The notes under the pieces: generated by a model
What the model was told of the DNA's origin: nothing
Database searches by the model: none
Seen by the model: only the letters and a program-made list of their open reading frames with translations
In this document: positions 56,717 to 64,000 of the stretch, piece after piece
Position numbering within the stretch: position 1 is the first letter of the stretch
How the letters are laid out: each line of letters begins with the position of its first letter
DNA from: Nocardioides luti
GTDB taxonomy: Bacteria; Actinomycetota; Actinomycetes; Propionibacteriales; Nocardioidaceae
Length of the DNA: 64,000 bases
Direction: 5' to 3'
NCBI RefSeq assembly: GCF_014212315.1
Contig: NZ_JACKXE010000001.1
Span: 3,162,001 to 3,226,000, forward strand
Made by a program: the position numbers and the translations under genes

Positions 56717-58569
56717 GCGGGCCGGCGACCGTGGCCGCCTCGTTCCTCGACCTCCTCTACGACGAGGAGCCGCGCGCGTCCTTCGACGAGGTCGTGGCCG
56801 AGGCCGGCCGGGCGGGCGCCGGGCCCGACGAGCTCGCCGAGCTGCGCCGCCAGTACGACGTCGCGCTGCGGCTCCGCGAGCTGATCGCGCGGCAGCGGGC
56901 CCGCGAGGCGGAGCTGTCGGCGCTCTACGACACCGCGAGCGACCTCACCGCGATCCGTGACGTCGACGCGATCCTGGCCGCGATCACCCGCCGCGCCCGG
57001 CAGCTGCTCAACGCCGACATGACCTACCTGTCGCTCAACGAGGACGGCGACGGCGCGTCGTACATGAAGGTCACCGACGGTGCCCTCACCCAGGAGTTCC
57101 GCACGCTCCGGCTGCCGCTCGGCACCGGGCTGCTCGGGCTGGTGGCGCAGTCGGGGGCGCCGTACTTCACCGAGGACTACCAGTCCGACGAGCGCTTCGT
57201 GCACAGCGAGGTCATCGACGACGCCGTGGCGGGGGAGCGGATCCGGGCCATCCTGGGCGTCCCGCTGGTCCTGGACGGCCGGGTGATCGGCACCCTGCTC
57301 GCGGTGCACCGCACGGTCCGGCCGTTCCCGCCCTCCGAGGTCAGCCTGCTGACGTCCTTCGCGGCGCACGCCGCGGTCGCGCTCGAGAACGCCCGCCTCT
57401 TCGCCGAGCTCGACGCCGCGCACCGCACGATGACCGAGCACGCCACCGCCGTCGAGAGCGCGGCCGTCGCCCACGACCGGCTCACCGACCTCCTGCTGCA
57501 GGGCGGCGGCCCCGACGAGGTCGCCCGGGTGCTCTCCGAGGTGCTCGACGGCGCGGTCGCGATCCACGACCCGGCCGGCGAGCTCGTCGCCGGCACCGCC
57601 GCGGACGACGGCTGGGAGTCCGCGGTCGCGGAGGCGGTCGCGTCGGGCCGCTCGGTCGAGGCCGACGGGTCGTACGTCGCGGTCGCGCTCGCCGGCACCG
57701 AGCACGTCGCCACGCTCGTGCTGCACGGCCGCGGCGCCGCGATGCCCCGGGCCGAGCGGCGGACCCTCGAGCGCGGAGCCCTGGTCACGGCGCTGGTGCT
57801 GCTGTTCGCCCGCACCGTGGCCCAGACCGAGGAGCGGCTGGGCGGCGAGCTCCTCCACGACCTGCTCGACGGCGCCGCGCCCGACCTGCTGCTGCGCGAG
57901 CGCGCCCGGCGCCAGGACGTGGTGCTGGACCCGCCGCTCTCCGTGGCCGTCGCGACCGCCGACGGCGTCGAGCGGCACGCGGCCGTGCGCGCTGCGGCGC
58001 GGATCGCGGGCGGCCTGCGCGGCCTGGCCGGCGAGCACCGCGGCGCCGTGGTGCTGCTGGTGCCCGGTGAGGACGCGCTCGGCGTCGGGGAGCGGCTGCG
58101 CGACGCCGTCCAGGCGCTCGGCGGGGTCGGCACGGTCGGGGTGGCCCGGGCCGGGGACGAGCTCGCCCCGGCGTACGCCGAGGCCCGCCGCTGCCTGGAC
58201 TCGCTGGTCACGCTCGGTCGCCGCGGCGACGTCAGCGACCCGGCGGGGCTGGGCCTGACGCGGCTGCTGCTGGGCGAGAACGGGCCCGAGGAGCTGGGGG
58301 AGTACGTCGAGGCCACCCTCGGCCCGGTCGTCGCCTACGACCAGCAGCGCGGGACCAGCCTGGTCGAGACGCTCGAGGCGTGGTTCGCCACCGGCGGGCG
58401 GGTCAAGGACACCGGCGAGCGGCTGCACGTGCACCCGAACACCGTCGTCCAGCGCCTCGACCGCGTGGGCGAGCTGCTCGGTGCCGGCTGGCGGGACCCG
58501 GCGCACGGGCTCGACCTGCAGCTCGCGCTCCGCGTGCACCGGCTCCGGCGCACCACGGCGGACGGGTAG
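56713..58569 (+). CDS. GAF-domain PucR-type transcriptional regulator
   Basis: 618 residues from a TTG overlapping the previous stop (TTGA); GTG 56731 is the alternative. A GAF domain (about 75-235, with DAILAAITRRARQLLNAD and AILGVPLVLDGRVIGTLLAV) is followed by a long helical region and a C-terminal PucR-type helix-turn-helix (LEAWFATGGRVKDTGERLHV, HPNTVVQRLDRVGELLG). The following genes, 3-hydroxybutyrate dehydrogenase and an MFS carrier, are the probable targets. Confidence 0.88.
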   Translation: MSGPATVAASFLDLLYDEEPRASFDEVVAEAGRAGAGPDELAELRRQYDVALRLRELIARQRAREAELSALYDTASDLTAIRDVDAILAAITRRARQLLNADMTYLSLNEDGDGASYMKVTDGALTQEFRTLRLPLGTGLLGLVAQSGAPYFTEDYQSDERFVHSEVIDDAVAGERIRAILGVPLVLDGRVIGTLLAVHRTVRPFPPSEVSLLTSFAAHAAVALENARLFAELDAAHRTMTEHATAVESAAVAHDRLTDLLLQGGGPDEVARVLSEVLDGAVAIHDPAGELVAGTAADDGWESAVAEAVASGRSVEADGSYVAVALAGTEHVATLVLHGRGAAMPRAERRTLERGALVTALVLLFARTVAQTEERLGGELLHDLLDGAAPDLLLRERARRQDVVLDPPLSVAVATADGVERHAAVRAAARIAGGLRGLAGEHRGAVVLLVPGEDALGVGERLRDAVQALGGVGTVGVARAGDELAPAYAEARRCLDSLVTLGRRGDVSDPAGLGLTRLLLGENGPEELGEYVEATLGPVVAYDQQRGTSLVETLEAWFATGGRVKDTGERLHVHPNTVVQRLDRVGELLGAGWRDPAHGLDLQLALRVHRLRRTTADG

Positions 58570-58650
58570 CCGCCGGCCACACGCAACGCCCGAAGTGGTG
58601 GTGGGGCGACACATGGGCCCCGCGACGGTGCGGCGCCTAGCGTGGTCACC

Positions 58651-59412
58651 ATGCCCGAGACGCCCGTCACACCCCTGTCCGCACGCCGCGCCCTCGTCAC
58701 CGGCGGCGCGAGTGGCATCGGCGCGGCCGTCGCCACGCGGCTGGCCGGCCTGGGGGCCCACGTCACGGTCCTGGACCGCGACGAGGACGGGGCCGCCCGC
58801 GTCGCGGCCCGGATCGGCGGCGACTTCCGGGCGATCGACCTCACTGACGGCGCCGCCATCGACGCCCTCGACCTCGAGGCCGACATCCTCGTCAACAACG
58901 CCGGGATCCAGCACGTCGCGCCGATCGAGGACTTCGACCCCGCGACGTTCCGCCTGATCCAGCAGCTGATGCTCGAGGCGCCGTTCCTGCTCGCCCGCCG
59001 CTTCCTGCCGGGCATGTACGAGCGCGGGTGGGGCCGGATCGTCCACGTCTCCAGCGTGCACGGCCACCGCGCCTCGCCGTACAAGGTCGCCTACGTCAGT
59101 GCCAAGCACGGGCTCGAGGGCCTGTCCAAGGTGATCGCGCTCGAGGCCGCCGACAAGGGCGTCACCAGCAACACCGTGTGCCCCGGCTACGTCCGCACCC
59201 CGCTGGTCGAGGGCCAGATCGCCGACCAGGCGAAGAGCCACGGGATCGCCGAGGAGGACGTCGTCGACGACGTGCTGCTCGCCCGCACCCCGGTCAAGCG
59301 CCTCGTCGAGCCCGAGGAGGTCGCCGAGATGGTCGGCTACCTCTGCGGCCCGTTCGCCGCGTCGGTCACCGGCTCGTCGTTCCTCATGGACGGTGGCTGG
59401 ACCGCCGCCTGA
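58651..59412 (+). CDS. bdhA: 3-hydroxybutyrate dehydrogenase (SDR family)
   Basis: 253 residues. SDR features: TGGASGIGAAVATRLA nucleotide loop, NNAGIQHVAPIEDF, catalytic Ser in VSSVHGH and YVSAKHG (Tyr-Lys), and the bdh-typical TPLVEGQIADQAKSHGI followed by EEDVVDDVLL. It oxidises D-3-hydroxybutyrate to acetoacetate with NAD. TAGCGT (58638-58643) is 7 nt before the ATG, so probably leaderless; an in-frame GTG lies at 58642. It is preceded by its probable regulator and followed by a carrier. Confidence 0.92.
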   Translation: MPETPVTPLSARRALVTGGASGIGAAVATRLAGLGAHVTVLDRDEDGAARVAARIGGDFRAIDLTDGAAIDALDLEADILVNNAGIQHVAPIEDFDPATFRLIQQLMLEAPFLLARRFLPGMYERGWGRIVHVSSVHGHRASPYKVAYVSAKHGLEGLSKVIALEAADKGVTSNTVCPGYVRTPLVEGQIADQAKSHGIAEEDVVDDVLLARTPVKRLVEPEEVAEMVGYLCGPFAASVTGSSFLMDGGWTAA

Positions 59413-59567
59413 CCCGCCCGACCCGCCGCCCGTCCCCGGCGCACCGCGCCGACCCGTCGCCGGCCGGCACGACCGCGCGCCGCCACGCCGCCATGCCCCC
59501 CGGCACCACGTCGCAGGCCCCCGCCTGCCCCCGGGCACCACGCCCCGCCCCTGAAAGGAACCGCTCC

Positions 59568-60941
59568 ATGACCACGCACGCCGTCCCCACCCCCACCCAG
59601 GGTGCCGACCCCGGGCGCAAGTCGATCGGCAAGGTCGTCTTCGCCAGCCTGATCGGCACCGCCACCGAGTGGTACGACTTCTTCCTGTTCGGCTCCGCCG
59701 CGGCCCTCGTCTTCGGCGAGGTCTTCTTCGGCGAGATCGGTGGCACCACCGGCACGCTGTACGCCTTCATGACCTACGCGCTGGGCTTCGTGGCCCGCCC
59801 GATCGGCGGCGTGGTCTTCGGCCACTTCGGCGACAAGGTCGGCCGCAAGAAGATGCTCGTGGCCTCGCTGCTCATGATGGGGATCGGCACCTTCGCGATC
59901 GGCCTGCTGCCGACGTACGCCACCATCGGCGTCGCGGCCCCGGTCCTGCTGGTCTTCTGCCGCCTGCTCCAGGGCTTCGCGGTCGGCGGCGAGTGGGGCG
60001 GCGCGGTCCTCATGGTCTCCGAGCACGGCAGCGACGGCTGGCGCGGTTTCTGGGCCTCGTGGCCGCAGGCCGGCGTCGCGCTGGGCAACCTGCTCGCGAC
60101 CGGTGTGCTGTGGGTCCTCGCGGCCGTGCAGTCCGACGCCGCCTTCCTCGACTGGGGCTGGCGGATCCCGTTCCTGCTGAGCGCCGTGCTCGTCGCGGTC
60201 GGCATGTGGGTGCGCCTCTCGATCGAGGAGTCCCCGGTCTTCGCCGAGGCGAAGCAGGAGATGGAGACCACGCAGCGCGGACTGCCGATCATCGAGGTCG
60301 TCAAGCAGTACCCCCGCGAGGTCTTCGTCGCGATGGGCATGCGGATGGCCGAGAACATCAGCTACTACATCTTCACGGTCATCTCGATCACCTACGTCAC
60401 GACCTACATCAGCGTCGACAAGCCGGTCATCCTGCGCGCGCTGCTCATCGGCGCGGCGATCCAGTTCGTGGTCGTCCCGGCCATCGGTGCGCTGTCGGAC
60501 AAGGTCGGCCGCCGTCCGCTCTACCTGCTCGGTGCCGTCGGCGTCGGTATCTGGACCTTCGTCTTCTTCCACCTGCTCGACACCCAGGACCCCGACAAGA
60601 TCCTCTTCGGTGTCGTGGTGGGGCTGATCCTGCACTCGTTCATGTACGCCCCGCAGGCGGCGTTCTTCTCCGAGCTGTTCGGCACGTCGGTCCGCTGCAC
60701 CGGCGCGTCGGTCGGCTACCAGCTCGCCTCGATCTTCGCCGGCGCCATGGCCCCGATCATCGCGCTGAAGCTGCTCGGCGACGTGGGCGACGGCAACACC
60801 ACCGCGGTCGGCATCTACGTCGCGATCGCCTCGGTGATCACGATCGTGGCCGTGCTGTTCGCCAAGGAGACCCGCGCGAGCTCGCTGCGCCACGACCGGG
60901 TCCTCGCGGACCCCACCGAGGTGGACGCCGCGCGGCGCTGA
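59568..60941 (+). CDS. MFS metabolite:proton symporter (ProP/ShiA type)
   Basis: 457 residues with 12 helices. The MHS-family motif reads TATEWYDFFLFGSAAALVFG at helix 1, and GHFGDKVGRKKMLVAS lies between helices 2 and 3. The family imports carboxylates, betaines or shikimate. Next to 3-hydroxybutyrate dehydrogenase it probably imports 3-hydroxybutyrate or a related acid, which is inference. The ATG has cctgaaaggaa upstream, and 155 bp separate it from bdhA. Confidence 0.9.
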   Translation: MTTHAVPTPTQGADPGRKSIGKVVFASLIGTATEWYDFFLFGSAAALVFGEVFFGEIGGTTGTLYAFMTYALGFVARPIGGVVFGHFGDKVGRKKMLVASLLMMGIGTFAIGLLPTYATIGVAAPVLLVFCRLLQGFAVGGEWGGAVLMVSEHGSDGWRGFWASWPQAGVALGNLLATGVLWVLAAVQSDAAFLDWGWRIPFLLSAVLVAVGMWVRLSIEESPVFAEAKQEMETTQRGLPIIEVVKQYPREVFVAMGMRMAENISYYIFTVISITYVTTYISVDKPVILRALLIGAAIQFVVVPAIGALSDKVGRRPLYLLGAVGVGIWTFVFFHLLDTQDPDKILFGVVVGLILHSFMYAPQAAFFSELFGTSVRCTGASVGYQLASIFAGAMAPIIALKLLGDVGDGNTTAVGIYVAIASVITIVAVLFAKETRASSLRHDRVLADPTEVDAARR

Positions 60942-61046
60942 CCCCCCTGACGGCGCCCGCACGGCGCCCCCGGTCCGCCGACCCGTCGCCTCGTCCCCCG
61001 TGGAGGCGGCGGGTCGGCGCCGTCGTACGGCTGGCACGATGACCGC

Positions 61047-61469
61047 GTGACGGTCCTCGCGGTGCTGGTGGCGGCGACCTGGCTGCACGCGGGCTTCCAG
61101 CTGACCGTCTCGACGCTCGTCTACCCCGCGCTCCTGCGGCCCACCCCCGACGCGGGCGCGTGGTCCGCGCGGCACGCCGCGCACTCCCGTGGGATCACCC
61201 CGCTCGTCGTGGTCGTGTACGGCGCCCTGCTGGCCGCCTGCGTGACGGTGCTCGTGACCGGGCCGCGCCCGCCGGCCGCCTGGGTGGCCCTGGCCGCCAG
61301 CGCCGTCGCCGGCGGGCTCACCGCGGGTGTCGCCGCCCCGGCGCACGGCCGGCTCGGGCGCGGGCGCGATGCCCGGGTGGAGGCGCGGCTGACGTGGGCC
61401 GACCGCGGCCGGGCCGTGGCGGCGGTGGTCGCCGCAGCGGCGGCCGCGACGGCGTACCTCCTGGCGTAG
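61047..61469 (+). CDS. Small membrane protein of unknown function
   Basis: 140 residues from a GTG start, with four transmembrane helices (about 3-25, 50-70, 76-95, 120-139). The first helix contains WLHAGFQLTVSTLVYPALL, resembling DUF1772/anthrone-oxygenase-like membrane proteins, but this is only a resemblance. The next gene starts 11 nt later. Confidence 0.7.
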   Translation: MTVLAVLVAATWLHAGFQLTVSTLVYPALLRPTPDAGAWSARHAAHSRGITPLVVVVYGALLAACVTVLVTGPRPPAAWVALAASAVAGGLTAGVAAPAHGRLGRGRDARVEARLTWADRGRAVAAVVAAAAAATAYLLA

Positions 61470-61480
61470 GTTGCCGTGGC

Positions 61481-61888
61481 ATGACCTTCACGCACGAGGA
61501 GTCCCTGACCACCGCGGCGAGCCCGGCCGACGTCTGGGCGCTGTGGAGCGACGTCGGCAGCTGGCACGCGTGGGACCCGGCGGTGCAGCAGGTGGCGCTC
61601 GAGGGGCACTTCGCCGAAGGGGCGGGGGGCACGATGCTGCTCGCCGGCGGGATCGAGGCGGCGTTCGTGCTCGAGGTCGTCGAGCCGGGGGCCCGCTACC
61701 TCGACCGGCTCACGCTGGGCGACCTGGTGATCCGGATCGATCACCAGGTGGCCGCGCACCCGGACGGCGCCCGGCTGCTCGTCCGCACCACGGTCGAGGG
61801 CCCGGGTGCCGAGGACGTCGGCCCGATGGTCACCCAGGACGCGCCGGTCGCGCTGGCGGCCCTGGCGCGCCTGGCCGAGGCCCGGTGA
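61481..61888 (+). CDS. SRPBCC/polyketide-cyclase-like protein
   Basis: 135 residues of the SRPBCC (START-like) fold, starting MTFTHEESLTTAASPADVWA with DVGSWHAWDPAVQQV and a C-terminal helix (VALAALARLAEAR). It should bind a hydrophobic ligand; no catalytic assignment is possible. TAGGTT (61467-61472) is 8 nt before the ATG. It overlaps the NUDIX gene by 4 bp. Confidence 0.85.
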   Translation: MTFTHEESLTTAASPADVWALWSDVGSWHAWDPAVQQVALEGHFAEGAGGTMLLAGGIEAAFVLEVVEPGARYLDRLTLGDLVIRIDHQVAAHPDGARLLVRTTVEGPGAEDVGPMVTQDAPVALAALARLAEAR

Positions 61889-62307
61889 GCGCCGGTCCCG
61901 TGGGCGACCGGATCCCGATCGCCGTCGCCGCGCTGGTCCGTGACGGCCGGGTGCTGCTGGTCCACCGCCACCCCGCACGCGCGGCCTACCCGGACTGCTG
62001 GGACCTGGTCGGCGGGCACGTCGAGGCCGGGGAGAGCGCCCGCGAGGCGGTCGTCCGCGAGTGCCGCGAGGAGCTCGGGGTGGACGTGCACGACCCCGTC
62101 CCGCTCGCGGTGCGGATGGACGACCCCGCCCTCGCGCTGCAGGCCTTCGTCGTCAGGCGCTGGGACGGGGAGCCGGTCAACGCGGCGCCCGACGAGCACG
62201 ACGACCTGGGCTGGTTCGGCCCGGACGACCTCGACGACCTGGTGCTGGCCCACGCCGGGCTCCGGCCGGGCCTCCTGCGCGCCCTGCGAGCCCCCGTGAA
62301 GAATTAG
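61885..62307 (+). CDS. NUDIX hydrolase
   Basis: 140 residues from a GTG overlapping the previous stop. The NUDIX box is complete: GGHVEAGESAREAVVREC followed by REELGV, with the preceding RHPARAAYPDCWDLVGG. It hydrolyses a nucleoside diphosphate linked to another moiety; the substrate is unknown. Coupling to the SRPBCC gene suggests a small shared transcript. Confidence 0.9.
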   Translation: MSAGPVGDRIPIAVAALVRDGRVLLVHRHPARAAYPDCWDLVGGHVEAGESAREAVVRECREELGVDVHDPVPLAVRMDDPALALQAFVVRRWDGEPVNAAPDEHDDLGWFGPDDLDDLVLAHAGLRPGLLRALRAPVKN

Positions 62308-62379
62308 TCAGCGCGACCTGTCGTACCCGCCCCACCCCGTTCGTGGAGAGGACGACAGCACCCCACGAGAGGAACCCCG

Positions 62380-62934
62380 ATGCGCACCCTGATCAGCACC
62401 CACTTCGTCTCCCTCGACGGCGTCGCCGAGGCGCCCGGCGGCGAGCCCGGCTACCGGCACTCCGGCTGGACCTTCGACATCGAGCAGGACCCGGCGCTCT
62501 ACGAGGCCAAGGGCGGCGAGCAGGAGGAGGCCACCGCGATGCTGATGGGCGGCCGGACCTACGACGCGTTCTCGGCCGTGTGGCCGACGATGGACTACTT
62601 CGCGAAGTTCAACGCGATGCCGAAGTACGTCGTCTCCAGCACCGTCACCGACCCGACCTGGCACGACACCACCGTGCTCGCCTCGCTCGACGACGTCGCG
62701 GCGCTGAAGCAGAGCGAGGGCGGCCCGATCCTCGTCCAGGGCAGCCTGGCCCTGACCCAGTCGCTGCTCAAGGCGGGGCTCCTCGACGAGCTGCGGCTGA
62801 CGGTCTTCCCGGTGGTGCTCGGCAGCGGTCGGCGGCTCTTCCCCGACGACGCCGAGGACAAGGTGAAGCTGTCGCTGGTCTCCAGCAGGACCTTCAGCAA
62901 CGGCGTGCAGCACCAGGTTCTGCGTACCGCCTGA
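62380..62934 (+). CDS. Dihydrofolate-reductase-like (RibD C-terminal) family protein
   Basis: 184 residues: MRTLISTHFVSLDGVAEAPG start, MGGRTYDAFSAVWP and ILVQGSLALTQSLLKAGLLD with the late VVLGSGRRLFPDD, all typical of the RibD_C/DHFR-like reductases annotated YyaP/YwjB. It binds NADPH; the substrate is unknown. The ATG at 62380 is preceded by gagaggaa. Confidence 0.88.
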   Translation: MRTLISTHFVSLDGVAEAPGGEPGYRHSGWTFDIEQDPALYEAKGGEQEEATAMLMGGRTYDAFSAVWPTMDYFAKFNAMPKYVVSSTVTDPTWHDTTVLASLDDVAALKQSEGGPILVQGSLALTQSLLKAGLLDELRLTVFPVVLGSGRRLFPDDAEDKVKLSLVSSRTFSNGVQHQVLRTA

Positions 62935-62965
62935 GCGGCGGCACGCAGGACCGGACGGTGCAGGG

Positions 62966-64000
62966 TCAGCCGGCGTCGTACGCCGAGAGCAGCGGGAGAC
63001 CGCTGCTCTGGCGGGCGATCGTGGCGTAGGCGTCGCGGCCCCGGTGCTGCGGGTCGCTGACGCAGGCGTTGATGCAGCCGTCGGCGAAGCCGACCAGCAC
63101 GCGGCCGTGCGAGTCGGTCGTGACGTCGATGAAGTCGAGCAGGTTGCGGTCGTCGCCGCACGTCGTGCCGCCGGTGCAGATCGAGCCGACCTGGACGGGG
63201 TCGCCCGGCGTCGCGTCCGAGGTCACCCAGGTCTTGCCGCCGTCGTAGGTGGTGTCGACGTACAGGTGCCACTCGCCGTGGAAGTTCGCGTTGTCCTGGT
63301 AGTCGCCGCCGGTCGGCGTGCCGAGGTAGGCGAACGAGGCGCGGTCGTCGTCGCCGGCGACCATCGTCGGGAAGACGGCGTTCTTGATGCCGAAGCCCTT
63401 GCCGACCGTCTGGCGGTCGGTCCAGGTGCGGCCCCGGTCGTGGCTGACCGCGACGCCGGGGGTGCCGCTGCCGTCGACGTACCCGAAGTAGACGGTGCCG
63501 CCCGAGCCGACGCCCACGCTCGGGTCGGAGTCGCCGGGCGTCGTGCCCGGGACGGTGTTGACGGTCCAGGTCGTGCCGTTGTCGGTGGAGCTGACCACGG
63601 CCTGCTCGTTGCCGCAGCCCTTGTTGGGCAGGTAGGCCGTGCCGTCGGGGGCGACCTTCACGTGGCCGTGCAGGCCGCCGCAGTCGAGGAGGCTGTACGT
63701 CGGGACGCCGGCGCCGAAGGTCGTCCCGCCGTCGCGGGAGACCGCGCAGAAGGCGGCCGCGATGTCCTGCGAGCAGTAGTAGACCGCGTCGTCGTAGCCG
63801 AGCGGCAGGCCGCCGACCCCGCCCGCGGAGTAGGGGCCGCCGCCGATGGTCTGGTGGTCGACGCCGCTGGGGATGCCGCCACCGGTGCTCGGGTGCCACG
63901 TCGCGCCGTCGTCGTCGGTCCAGCAGGTCAGCGAGTCCACGCCGGAGAGCTGCGACTCGAAGGTGCGCCCGGTCGCGTGGTCGGTGAAGAGGATCGGGTC
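62966..64000 (-). CDS. BNR/sialidase-like secreted beta-propeller protein (5' end outside window)
   Basis: The frame is open to the window edge, so at least 344 C-terminal residues are seen. Repeated Asp-box motifs (S/T-x-D-x-G-x-T-W) are visible: CWTDDDGATW, AVSRDGGTTF, VSSTDNGTTW, AVSHDRGRTW and TTYDGGKTW. This marks a sialidase/BNR-type propeller. Paired Cys (GCGNEQ, CGGLHGH, CINACVS, CTGGTTCGDD) suggest an extracytoplasmic protein. No sialidase catalytic set can be checked on the fragment; an enzyme or a glycan-binding role remain open. Confidence 0.8.
   Translation of the reverse strand, partial: DPILFTDHATGRTFESQLSGVDSLTCWTDDDGATWHPSTGGGIPSGVDHQTIGGGPYSAGGVGGLPLGYDDAVYYCSQDIAAAFCAVSRDGGTTFGAGVPTYSLLDCGGLHGHVKVAPDGTAYLPNKGCGNEQAVVSSTDNGTTWTVNTVPGTTPGDSDPSVGVGSGGTVYFGYVDGSGTPGVAVSHDRGRTWTDRQTVGKGFGIKNAVFPTMVAGDDDRASFAYLGTPTGGDYQDNANFHGEWHLYVDTTYDGGKTWVTSDATPGDPVQVGSICTGGTTCGDDRNLLDFIDVTTDSHGRVLVGFADGCINACVSDPQHRGRDAYATIARQSSGLPLLSAYDAG

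Noticed and set aside
55429-59541. 1370-codon open frame on the minus strand across the FHA, PucR and bdhA genes
   Set aside because: High-GC codon bias leaves the complementary frame stop-free; the translation is Gly/Ala/Arg repeats with no family, and the plus strand carries clear genes.

Overview
The window is very GC-rich, gene-dense DNA from an actinobacterium. Gene content (DUF3263 protein, LytR C-terminal protein, stand-alone groEL with CIRCE sites, HspR-type HAIR site at lon, mycobacterial-type LexA box, bacterial XPB helicase) and the REP-like repeats fit the Nocardioidaceae, most likely Nocardioides. The genus is inferred from gene content, not from a marker gene. I see no rRNA, tRNA, CRISPR array, prophage or insertion sequence, so this reads as chromosomal core and accessory-metabolic sequence.

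Region by region: 1-6.9 kb holds a partial Gfo/Idh/MocA oxidoreductase, two small proteins, trehalose-6-phosphate phosphatase, lon with an upstream HAIR operator, then a SAM-I riboswitch driving a threonine-synthase-like enzyme and a ThiS/MoaD-like sulfur carrier. The riboswitch argues that this pair makes homocysteine (MetM/MetO type) rather than threonine. 6.9-15.3 kb holds an amino-acid permease, a DUF2157/GDYXXLXY membrane pair, an ECF42-like sigma factor with two YCII/DGPF proteins, a GDSL hydrolase and two tandem ATP-grasp paralogues. 15.3-18.5 kb holds groEL under a promoter covered by two CIRCE elements, and a second ECF sigma factor with a membrane partner.

18.5-31.4 kb is dominated by a form II (AYRGAGR) CO-dehydrogenase-like system: a MocA-type nucleotidyltransferase, MoxR ATPase (CoxD), VWA protein (CoxE), XdhC/CoxI maturation protein, a GAF-wHTH regulator, then coxS-coxL-coxM-coxG. 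Two aminoglycoside-kinase-like genes and a secreted EEP hydrolase are interspersed. 31.4-41.7 kb holds an orphan histidine kinase, an MFS pump, an AlkB dioxygenase with a perfect SOS box, an ABC transporter pair, a GntR regulator, CutC, DUF4031 and HD-type proteins.

41.7-53.1 kb holds a carboxypeptidase-regulatory-like surface protein, a HelD-type helicase, an MpaB-type oxygenase, serA flanked by 32-bp repeats, and an operon of a helicase-associated/WYL protein, a CGNR zinc-finger protein and XPB helicase. 53.1-64 kb holds PP2C phosphatase - FHA - RDD/FHA - GAF/PucR regulator - 3-hydroxybutyrate dehydrogenase - MFS carrier, then small enzymes (membrane protein, SRPBCC, NUDIX, DHFR-like) and a partial BNR/sialidase-like protein.

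Two architectural themes recur. At least fourteen genes have a TANNNT -10 hexamer 6-8 nt before the start codon, which predicts leaderless mRNAs. Many intergenic spaces carry long, often perfect inverted repeats or dispersed short repeats (REP-like, 25-bp and 32-bp tandem units).
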